NCBI GenBank assembly: GCA_020861205.1
Contig: JAJBSY010000108.1
Location: 1-13,044 of the forward strand
Origin: Deltaproteobacteria bacterium
Lineage (GTDB): Bacteria > Desulfobacterota > Desulfovibrionia > Desulfovibrionales > Desulfovibrionaceae
DNA length: 13,044 bases
Direction of reading: 5' to 3'
Below the pieces are notes generated by a model. The model saw nothing but the letters and a program-made list of their open reading frames with translations. It searched no databases and was not told the DNA's origin. This document shows, one piece after another, positions 7,683 through 13,044 of the stretch. How positions within the stretch are numbered: the first letter of the stretch is position 1; each line of letters begins with the position of its first letter. A program made the position numbers and the translations under genes.

Positions 7683-8105
7683 ATGCCGCCTGTTTCCGAA
7701 TCCTGTATTTTCTGCCGCATTGCAAAGGGCGAATTGCCCAGCATAAAAATCTACGAGGACGACGATATTCTGGCGTTTCTCGACATCAACCCCGTTTCCT
7801 CCGGGCACACGCTGGTGATCCCCAAGGGCCATTACGAGACCTTGCTGGATATTCCCGATGCGCTCGGCGCGAAGATGACCCCCGCTCTCGCCCGCATAGG
7901 CCGGGCTATCATGACGGCCACAAAGGCGGACGGCTTCAATTGCCTGCAAAATAATTTCGCCGCTTCGGGCCAGATCGTTTTCCACTCCCACTGGCACGTG
8001 ATCCCCCGTTTTGACGGGGACGGCCTGAAGCAGTGGCCCCATAAAACGAATGTTGACGCGGCGGCTTTGCAGGCTGTCGCGGAGGCTATCCGCGCGGCGT
8101 TGTGA
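7683..8105 (+). CDS. HIT-family (histidine triad) nucleotide hydrolase
   Basis: A 140-residue protein of the HINT/HIT branch, which hydrolyses or transfers nucleotidyl groups such as AMP-linked phosphoramidates in the cytoplasm. It begins with CIFCRI (Cys8-Cys11, the CxxC often seen in bacterial members) and has the fold signatures LAFLDINPVSSGHTLVIPK (about 30-48) and the histidine triad HSHWHVIPRF (His101, His103, His105), with His103 the expected nucleophile. Length is usual for the family. I chose ATG 7683 because GGAG at 7670-7673 lies nine bases before it; the in-frame ATG at 7668 would add five residues and has a poorer ribosome site. It is the first gene after the AT-rich divergent promoter and is followed 79 bases later by the IHF-like gene. 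The physiological substrate cannot be read from sequence. Confidence 0.92.
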   Translation: MPPVSESCIFCRIAKGELPSIKIYEDDDILAFLDINPVSSGHTLVIPKGHYETLLDIPDALGAKMTPALARIGRAIMTATKADGFNCLQNNFAASGQIVFHSHWHVIPRFDGDGLKQWPHKTNVDAAALQAVAEAIRAAL

Positions 8106-8184
8106 TTCTGCGCCGAATTGTGCAACAGCCGATAGTCGGCCAAACTTTTGCGACTGCGTCACTCTGTCCGCAACGGAGGAAAGA

Positions 8185-8478
8185 ATGTCTGGCAAAACCT
8201 TGACCAAAGCTGAAATCGTCGACGCCATCTATGAAAAGACCGACCGCAACCGCGGCGAGGTCAAAAAAATCGTGGAAACGCTTCTGCGCATCATGAAGGA
8301 TGCCGTCAAAAAAGACGAAGCCCTCCTCATCAGCGGGTTCGGCAAGTTCGAGGCTTACGGCAAGAAAGCCCGGCGCGGCCGCAACCCCCATACGGACGAA
8401 AGCATCACCCTGCCGCCGCGCAAGGTAGTGGTCTTCCGTCTCTCCCGTAAATTCCGGGCCGAGCTGAACCCGGAATAA
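8185..8478 (+). CDS. HU/IHF-family nucleoid DNA-binding protein (IHF-alpha-like)
   Basis: A 97-residue DNA-bending protein that acts as a dimer on the nucleoid and at regulatory or recombination sites. It has the LTKAEIVDAI start (6-15) typical of the IHF-alpha side of the family, the core LLISGFGKFEAY (47-58), the DNA-binding arm RRGRNPHT (63-70) with the intercalating proline Pro68, and the C-terminal VVFRLSRKFRAEL. A strong Shine-Dalgarno, GGAGGA (8175-8180), precedes ATG 8185, suggesting high expression. The 79-base gap after the HIT gene contains only a small hairpin (GCCGA at 8128-8132, TCGGC at 8136-8140), so co-transcription with HIT is possible but an own promoter cannot be excluded. 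The gene is closed by an intrinsic terminator. Whether it works as an HU homodimer or pairs with a separate IHF-beta is not decidable here. Confidence 0.93.
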   Translation: MSGKTLTKAEIVDAIYEKTDRNRGEVKKIVETLLRIMKDAVKKDEALLISGFGKFEAYGKKARRGRNPHTDESITLPPRKVVVFRLSRKFRAELNPE

Positions 8479-8500
8479 CCGTTCATCCCATACTCCACCA

Positions 8501-8523
8501 CGCGCCCCCGGGCGCGTTTTTTT
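8501..8523 (+). terminator. Intrinsic terminator after the IHF-like gene
   Basis: CGCGCCC (8501-8507) pairs with GGGCGCG (8510-8516) and is followed by seven T (8517-8523), 22 bases after the stop codon. This is a textbook rho-independent terminator. It ends only about three bases before the ribosome site of the next gene. Confidence 0.9.
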
Positions 8524-8539
8524 ATAGAGAGGGTTTTTC

Positions 8540-9409
8540 ATGGTCATGAAGCGTTTCCGCCGGCTCCTGCTGTTTTTCGCGCTCGCGTATATCGTTCTTG
8601 TGCTGTTATGCCTCGCGTATGAATACGCGACGTATGTGCCTTCGGTCCGCCAGTTCTCCGGTGAAGTGAGCGCGCCTTCCGGCACGGTGACCAAGCGGAA
8701 CTATGCCGGCGCGAGCTACACCGTTCCCGGTCCCTCCGCCGGTACGCGGGTTGACCAGAAATACGAGCGGACGGCCACGGTCCAGTCCCAGAGCAAGGCC
8801 TTTGATTCGGACGAGCAAGCCGTCAGGGAAAAGATCGCCGCCTATAGCGGCATCATCCAGTTCGAAAGCGGGCGCGGCACAAAGGGCCGGAGGATGCTGT
8901 TCCTGCACGTGGGGATATCGCCCACGCGGTTTGACGCGTTCTACAAGGAGATACAGGAAATCGGCACGGTCCGGTCCATGGATATCACCAAAACGGACAA
9001 GACCAACGAATTTCTGACCCTCAAGGCCAAGCGCGCCTCACTCGAAAAGAACCGGGCCGCGTTGATGGAACTGAAAAAACGCGACGGCCGCATCGACGAG
9101 CTCATGGCCCTGGAGCGGGAGATATTGCGGATCGAGCAGGAACTGCAAAACCTCGGTGTGCAGCTCGGCGAGTTCGACGAGGTCAACGCCTTCTGTACGG
9201 TGCGGTATACGCTCGTCGAATACACGGAATCCGTCCGGGCGCGGAGTTTCCTCTCCTACTGCAAAAGCGCAGTGATCAGCGCGACCTGGCTGTACGCGGC
9301 CGGCGTCGCGGTCGTTTTCTTTCTTTTCCTGACTGCGCTGCTTATCCTGGCCGTGGCGGACCGCTTCAACGTGGTGCGCGGGCTGCTGGAAGACGCGGCC
9401 CGGAAATAA
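8540..9409 (+). CDS. DUF4349 domain-containing membrane protein
   Basis: A 289-residue protein matching the DUF4349 pattern; the family's function is not established. It starts with a basic stretch and a hydrophobic helix (about 9-28: membrane anchor or uncleaved signal). An exported-side domain follows: KYERTATVQSQSKAFD (74-89), REKIAAYSGIIQFES (96-110), then FLHVGISPTRFDAFYKEIQ (121-139). A charged coiled-coil (about 158-212, rich in Lys, Glu and Leu) comes next, and a second membrane helix (about 249-273) ends the protein with a short basic tail. Both termini are therefore predicted cytoplasmic with the domain in the periplasm. There is no lipobox cysteine, unlike some family members that are lipoproteins. 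GAGAGGG (8527-8533) serves ATG 8540; ATG 8546 is an alternative. The aldo/keto reductase begins 25 bases downstream and may share its transcript. Confidence 0.85.
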   Translation: MVMKRFRRLLLFFALAYIVLVLLCLAYEYATYVPSVRQFSGEVSAPSGTVTKRNYAGASYTVPGPSAGTRVDQKYERTATVQSQSKAFDSDEQAVREKIAAYSGIIQFESGRGTKGRRMLFLHVGISPTRFDAFYKEIQEIGTVRSMDITKTDKTNEFLTLKAKRASLEKNRAALMELKKRDGRIDELMALEREILRIEQELQNLGVQLGEFDEVNAFCTVRYTLVEYTESVRARSFLSYCKSAVISATWLYAAGVAVVFFLFLTALLILAVADRFNVVRGLLEDAARK

Positions 9410-9434
9410 CGCCCCGGCGGCGCAAGGAGAAACC

Positions 9435-10265
9435 ATGCGGACGGTACGGTTACCCGGCGGTGAGGAGGTTCCCGCCCTGGGACAGGGCACCTGGTATATG
9501 GGCGACGACGCCTTGAAGCGGAGCGAAGAAATCGCGGCGTTGCGGGCGGGCGTAGACCTGGGCATGACGCTTATCGACACGGCGGAGATGTACGGCAACG
9601 GCCGTGCCGAGGAGCTCGTGGGCGAAGCGGTGGCCGGGTTGCGCGGCCGGGTTTTCCTTGTCAGCAAGGTTCTGCCCTCCAACGCGTCCCGCCAGGGAAC
9701 GAAAAAGGCTTGCGAAGGCAGCCTCAAACGGTTGCGGACGGACGTCATCGATCTCTACCTTTTGCACTGGCAAGGGAGGTATCCCTTCGAGGAAACCGTG
9801 GCGGGCATGACGGACCTGCAACGGGAAGGCAAGATCCGTTACTGGGGCGTCAGCAATATGGACGTTCCGGAAATGCGGGACATTTTTTCCATCCCCAGGG
9901 GCGATACCTGCGCCGTCAACCAGGTTTTGTACAATCTCTCCCGCCGGGGGGTGGAATATGATCTCCTGCCCTGGTGCCGGGAGAACGCGCTTCCCGTCAT
10001 GGCATACTCGCCCGTCGAACAGGGCCGGATCCTCAAGGACAGGACGCTCGGGGCCGTGGCGAAGCGCCATGGCGCGACGCCCGCGCAGGTCGCCCTTGCC
10101 TGGGTGTTGCGCGATCCCGGCGTCATCGCCATCCCCAAGGCCGGGACCGTGGCGCATGTGAAGGAAAATGCCGCCGCCGGGCTGGTTCTCACGCCGGACG
10201 ACCTCGCGGAACTTGACGGCGCCTTTCACCCGCCCGCGCGGAAGATGCCGTTGGAAATGCTGTAA
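9435..10265 (+). CDS. Aldo/keto reductase
   Basis: A 276-residue NAD(P)H-dependent carbonyl reductase with the (beta/alpha)8 barrel of the family. The catalytic tetrad is complete: Asp48 (LIDTAEMYGNG), Tyr53, Lys78 (LVSKVLP) and His111 (LYLLHWQG). Other conserved parts are YWGVSNMDVPEM, AVNQVLYNLSRRG, MAYSPVEQG and the cofactor-phosphate loop IPKAGTVAHVKENA near the C-terminus, which favours NADPH. The substrate is not readable from sequence. AAGGAGA (9424-9430) lies five bases before ATG 9435, a strong site. It follows the DUF4349 gene at a short distance and converges on larA, with the 19-bp inverted repeat in the gap. A metabolic connection to the larA operon is conceivable but unsupported, because the genes run in opposite directions. 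Confidence 0.94.
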   Translation: MRTVRLPGGEEVPALGQGTWYMGDDALKRSEEIAALRAGVDLGMTLIDTAEMYGNGRAEELVGEAVAGLRGRVFLVSKVLPSNASRQGTKKACEGSLKRLRTDVIDLYLLHWQGRYPFEETVAGMTDLQREGKIRYWGVSNMDVPEMRDIFSIPRGDTCAVNQVLYNLSRRGVEYDLLPWCRENALPVMAYSPVEQGRILKDRTLGAVAKRHGATPAQVALAWVLRDPGVIAIPKAGTVAHVKENAAAGLVLTPDDLAELDGAFHPPARKMPLEML

Positions 10266-10301
10266 CGATTCAGCCGGAACGCGGTTCCTCGGAAGGTATC
10301 C

Positions 10302-10344
10302 GCAGTAAAGCGCCCGCCGGGGGAACCGGCGGGCGCTTTACTGC
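10302..10344. terminator. Bidirectional terminator, perfect 19-bp inverted repeat
   Basis: Positions 10302-10320 and 10326-10344 are exact inverted copies around the five-base loop GGGAA. The GC-rich core (CGCCCGCCGG against CCGGCGGGCG) is flanked by AAAG on one side and CTTT on the other, so either strand reads a GC stem followed by CTTTACTG. It lies between the converging aldo/keto reductase and larA, 18 bases past the larA stop, and probably ends both transcripts. The U-tract is short. Confidence 0.8.
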
Positions 10345-10362
10345 AATGGCGGAGGGCGCGTC

Positions 10363-11628
10363 TTACTTCCTGGGCACCGGCAGGGAAACGCTGCCTTCGG
10401 GCATATACACCCAGGTGGCGTTCGGGCCGTGCTTTTTGGCGGCCGCGTCGACGGCTTCCTGCACGGTGGCGGCTTTCTTCGCGAAGAGCGCGTTGGTATC
10501 CTTTTCGCTGAACGCGGAAATGAGCCAGTATTCCTTTTCCGCCGCGACCTTGGCGAAACCGTATGCCTTATGCCCGCCCATGACGAAGTTCTTTTTCACT
10601 TCGTCCATGATCTTTTCGGGCGACCAGCCCCGGTTCATCCATTCTTCAAACACGTGTTCGCCGTACCCGGCGGAGCATTCGGCGGCCAGGATGATGGTGC
10701 CGCCGTGCCGGGTGATGCGGTCGGCGTGGTCCAGGGCCTTCTGCGTCTGGTAGGCGTTGATGTCGCGCGGGTAGCCGCTGGCGCAGGTCACGCAGATATC
10801 CACCTGCTTGTCGAACGGCACCTCGAACATGGAGGAAGATACGTCCACGGCGGACCGCCAGGCCTTTTCCAGGTCGCCGGCGTGGATGCTCACCACGTCC
10901 TGACGATCGTTGACCACCACGATGAGGATGAAGTCGACCCCCACCTGGCGGGCGGCTTCTATCATTTCGAGGCTGACCGGGTTCTGGTCGATGGGCGGCA
11001 GGTTGTCCATGAGCTCGACCATCCGGGCGTGGTTTTTCTCGACCGTGTTTTTGCCGGCGAGCCCCGGCAGGATGGAATTGCGCCCGCCGGAATACCCCGC
11101 GAAGTAGTGGGGCATGACCACGCCGAGTGTGATGAGGAAATCCGCCTCTTTCGCCAGGGTGTTCACGTGGAATTCATACCCGGACTTGAACGTGCCCATG
11201 AAGGTATGGGTTTCCGGCTTGAAGGCGTCGTGGCTTATCACGGAGAAACGGTCCACGATGGCGTCGCTGTAAAACTCGCGGTTCTGGGCGTCGGTATGCG
11301 GGTCGTGGATGCCGGTCGCGACCAGCAGCGTCACCTGGTCATCCGTGATCCCCGCCTCTTCAAACGCTTCGATCAGGGGCGGGAACATGACGGCGTACGG
11401 TGTGGGCCGGGTGACGTCGTTAACGACCACCACGACTTTTTTGGGCGCCCTGTCCCGCAGCATTTGGGCGAGGGGCGGCGTGCCCGCCGGATTTTTCACG
11501 GCGTCGCGGGCGGCGGCCAGGGGATCCGGGAGCCCCGGCCTGTCGTTGGGAACAATGACGGTCGGTGTGACGCCCGCGGGGAACGAGAAGGAAAGTTTGC
11601 CCTTCCCGTAAGCGAGTTCATGTTTCAT
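10363..11628 (-). CDS. larA: LarA-family nickel-dependent 2-hydroxyacid racemase/epimerase
   Basis: LarA enzymes invert the hydroxyl-bearing carbon of lactate or other 2-hydroxyacids by hydride transfer through a nickel-pincer nucleotide. The 421-residue length is normal. Motifs are NDVTRP (70-75; Asp71 and Arg74), ATGIH (104-108; His108), PHYFAGYSGGRNSILPG (173-189; His174), NH at 199-200 (nickel ligand His200), and GYPRDINAYQTQK (285-297; Gln294, Lys297). Numbering matches Lactobacillus plantarum LarA through this stretch. There, Lys184 forms the covalent link to the cofactor; here residue 184 is Asn (codon AAT). The other expected residues are kept, so this looks like a functional variant rather than a decayed gene. 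AGGAG (complement of 11638-11642) overlaps the tctB stop, and ATG 11628 is 12 bases past tctB, so it belongs to the tctA-tctB operon. The substrate is probably a carboxylate carried by that transporter and need not be lactate. Confidence 0.92.
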   Translation of the reverse strand: MKHELAYGKGKLSFSFPAGVTPTVIVPNDRPGLPDPLAAARDAVKNPAGTPPLAQMLRDRAPKKVVVVVNDVTRPTPYAVMFPPLIEAFEEAGITDDQVTLLVATGIHDPHTDAQNREFYSDAIVDRFSVISHDAFKPETHTFMGTFKSGYEFHVNTLAKEADFLITLGVVMPHYFAGYSGGRNSILPGLAGKNTVEKNHARMVELMDNLPPIDQNPVSLEMIEAARQVGVDFILIVVVNDRQDVVSIHAGDLEKAWRSAVDVSSSMFEVPFDKQVDICVTCASGYPRDINAYQTQKALDHADRITRHGGTIILAAECSAGYGEHVFEEWMNRGWSPEKIMDEVKKNFVMGGHKAYGFAKVAAEKEYWLISAFSEKDTNALFAKKAATVQEAVDAAAKKHGPNATWVYMPEGSVSLPVPRK

Positions 11629-11640
11629 TGAAAAGTACTC

Positions 11641-12114
11641 CTAATAGAACAGCCGCCCTTCGGGCAACGTAACTTGAAGGAACTTGACGAAAAGCACATA
11701 CAGAAAAGCCACTTCGCCGGCCGCGATGACGGCGGCCTTCACAATATTGGGCGGCGTGCGGCGCGGCTCGAACCGAAGCAGCAGCGCGAAAATGCCGAGA
11801 AAGCTCGTTATTATAAATCCAACCCACTCCAGAGTAAAGACCCAGACCAGACCCACCGCGATGGTGAACAGCATGGATCCGTTGACCTGCGAAAGAAAGC
11901 TGGGGAGCCTGGTGGGCGACACGAAGCCCTTGATCATCAGGGCGATGCCGATAACGACAAGGCAGACGATCAGCTTGTTGGGGAAGAAGCGCGCATAGTG
12001 GGAAAAATCCGGGTCCAACTGGCTGTAGTACCCGGCGGCGAAAATGAACATGATCGCCGCGCCCCAGAAGTCGGTGTTGACCAGATTGTCTTTTTGCTTG
12101 AGATCGTTATTCAT
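11641..12114 (-). CDS. tctB: TctB family protein, small membrane subunit of a tripartite tricarboxylate transporter
   Basis: A 157-residue inner-membrane protein of the TctB type, the small permease subunit of the tripartite tricarboxylate transporter (TTT) family. It pairs with TctA and receives substrate from a periplasmic TctC protein. After a short polar N-terminus (MNNDLKQKDN), hydrophobic segments lie at about 15-31, 45-62, 78-112 (probably two helices) and 124-147, which fits the four to five expected. A basic loop EPRRTPP sits before the last helix. The start is firm: ATG overlaps the tctA stop as ATGA (12111-12114), with GGGAGG (complement of 12121-12126) six bases upstream inside tctA. 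Sequence in TctB proteins is poorly conserved, so the call rests on hydrophobic profile plus position directly after tctA. Confidence 0.88.
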   Translation of the reverse strand: MNNDLKQKDNLVNTDFWGAAIMFIFAAGYYSQLDPDFSHYARFFPNKLIVCLVVIGIALMIKGFVSPTRLPSFLSQVNGSMLFTIAVGLVWVFTLEWVGFIITSFLGIFALLLRFEPRRTPPNIVKAAVIAAGEVAFLYVLFVKFLQVTLPEGRLFY

Positions 12115-13044
12115 GATGCGCCTCCCGCGGCGGCCCGCTTCTTGTCCCAGAGCTTCCGGATCAAAGGCCAGGAAGCGGAAATGACCGAAAGCACGATGAG
12201 GATGATGGACAAGGGCCGGGTGAAGAAAATGAGCCAGGGCATGTCGGCGGAAACTCCGTTGCCCATGATGAGTCCCTGCACGAACCCCTTTTCCGCGATA
12301 GGACCGAGAATCAGGCCCAGCACGATGGGGCCGGGGTTGAATTCCAGCTCCCGCATCACGAGGCCGAGTATCCCGCCGACAAACATGACGATGACGTCCA
12401 TTGAGTTGGAGCGGATGGCGTACGAGCCAACGATGGTCAGCAGGAGGATGGAGGGGATGAGCACCCGGGTGGGAATTTTCACCACGGCCTTGTAAACCCA
12501 CTTGCCCACCAGCAGGCCGAAGATGACGATCATGGTGTTGGAGACGAAGAAGGAGAACAGGAAGGCGTACGTGATGTCGCCACGGGTGGTGAAAAGTTCC
12601 GGGCCGGGAGCGAGCCCTTGGAGCAGAAGCGCGCCGTAGATGATGGCCGCCGGCGGGGAACCGGGTACGCCGAGAGCCAGCAGCGGCACCATGGCCCCTT
12701 CCACCACCGCGTTGTTGGAGGATTCCGTCGCGACGAGGCCCTGGGGATTGCCCCTGCCGAACGTTTCCGGATCCTTGGCGACGCGCTTCGTTTCCGAATA
12801 GGCGACCAGGTTGGCAATGTTGCCGCCCGCGCCGGGCAGGATGCCCACGAACGCGCCGATAATCGAGGAACGTAACGTGTTGCCCCACCCTTTGACCACG
12901 TGGAGCCAGCCGAGTTTCATCGCTTCGAGGGAGGACTTGGCATTCAGGCCCGTCGGGTCGATTTCCTCGTAGCTGTCGCTGGGATTGATCGCGAGTTTCA
13001 GAATTTCCGGAATGCAGAAGAAGCCGATCAGGATGGAGATAAGT
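12111..13044 (-). CDS. tctA: TctA, large permease of a tripartite tricarboxylate transporter (5' end outside window)
   Basis: The C-terminal 310 residues of the roughly 500-residue TctA permease; the N-terminal part lies beyond position 13044. The frame stays open to the window edge (reading LISILIGFFCIPEIL before the first in-window Met), so the internal Met at 12920 is not the start. Family motifs are present: GAFVGILPGAGGNIANLVAY (the conserved PGAGG region), VATESSNNAVVEGAMVPLLA, LGVPGSPPAAIIYGALLLQG and LAPGPELF, followed by several hydrophobic helices and a basic cytoplasmic tail. TTT systems import di- and tricarboxylates and other small acids by secondary transport with a binding protein. 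The ligand is set by TctC, which is not visible. It overlaps tctB by four bases and is co-transcribed with tctB and larA. Confidence 0.95.
   Translation of the reverse strand, partial: LISILIGFFCIPEILKLAINPSDSYEEIDPTGLNAKSSLEAMKLGWLHVVKGWGNTLRSSIIGAFVGILPGAGGNIANLVAYSETKRVAKDPETFGRGNPQGLVATESSNNAVVEGAMVPLLALGVPGSPPAAIIYGALLLQGLAPGPELFTTRGDITYAFLFSFFVSNTMIVIFGLLVGKWVYKAVVKIPTRVLIPSILLLTIVGSYAIRSNSMDVIVMFVGGILGLVMRELEFNPGPIVLGLILGPIAEKGFVQGLIMGNGVSADMPWLIFFTRPLSIILIVLSVISASWPLIRKLWDKKRAAAGGAS

Noticed and set aside
8128..8140. Small hairpin GCCGA-TAG-TCGGC between the HIT and IHF-like genes as a terminator
   Set aside because: Only five pairs, and the T-run is interrupted and several bases away, so it is too weak to call.
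10429..11631. A 400-codon plus-strand frame opposite larA
   Set aside because: Antisense to larA, with biased composition and no family motif. Similar long frames at 6522-7616 and 11674-12495 are rejected for the same reason.
11641..12888. A single 415-codon minus-strand frame that would fuse sequence upstream to tctB
   Set aside because: The upstream two thirds is an out-of-frame reading of tctA, low complexity and non-membrane. The true tctB begins at 12114 with an ATGA overlap and a good ribosome site.

Overview
The window is GC-rich, densely coded, and looks like ordinary chromosome of a Gram-negative bacterium, most likely a Desulfovibrio-type sulfate reducer or relative. That placement is inferred from gene content: an IHF-alpha-like protein, an SH3/NlpC-P60 lipoprotein of the kind known from Desulfovibrio, nickel-dependent LarA/LarB, and a tripartite tricarboxylate transporter. 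No 16S rRNA or other marker confirms it. I see no tRNA, rRNA, CRISPR array, insertion sequence or phage gene.

Layout, left to right. (1) Positions 1-195, minus strand: the first 65 residues of a protein cut by the window edge that resembles a response-regulator receiver without its acidic residues. (2) Positions 446-6428, plus strand: a tightly packed run larB (nickel-pincer cofactor synthesis), recD2 (helicase), an NlpC/P60 lipoprotein peptidase, and mtaB (tRNA methylthiotransferase). (3) Positions 6495-7523, minus strand: a short Elp3-like radical SAM protein facing mtaB. (4) An AT-rich divergent promoter region, then plus-strand genes: a HIT-family hydrolase, an IHF-alpha-like nucleoid protein followed by a clear terminator, a DUF4349 membrane protein and an aldo/keto reductase. 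(5) From 13044 down to 10363, minus strand: an operon of tctA (5' end cut off), tctB and larA. It converges on the aldo/keto reductase at a perfect 19-bp inverted repeat.

Functionally, the right end is the most coherent unit. A TctA/TctB carboxylate importer is translationally linked to a LarA-family nickel-dependent 2-hydroxyacid racemase or epimerase. This suggests uptake of a hydroxycarboxylic acid followed by inversion of its stereocentre. The LarA copy has the active-site histidines but carries Asn at the position of the lysine that tethers the nickel-pincer nucleotide in the Lactobacillus plantarum enzyme. LarB, the first enzyme of cofactor synthesis, sits about 9 kb away in a different operon. 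LarC, LarE and the transporter's binding protein TctC are not in the window.
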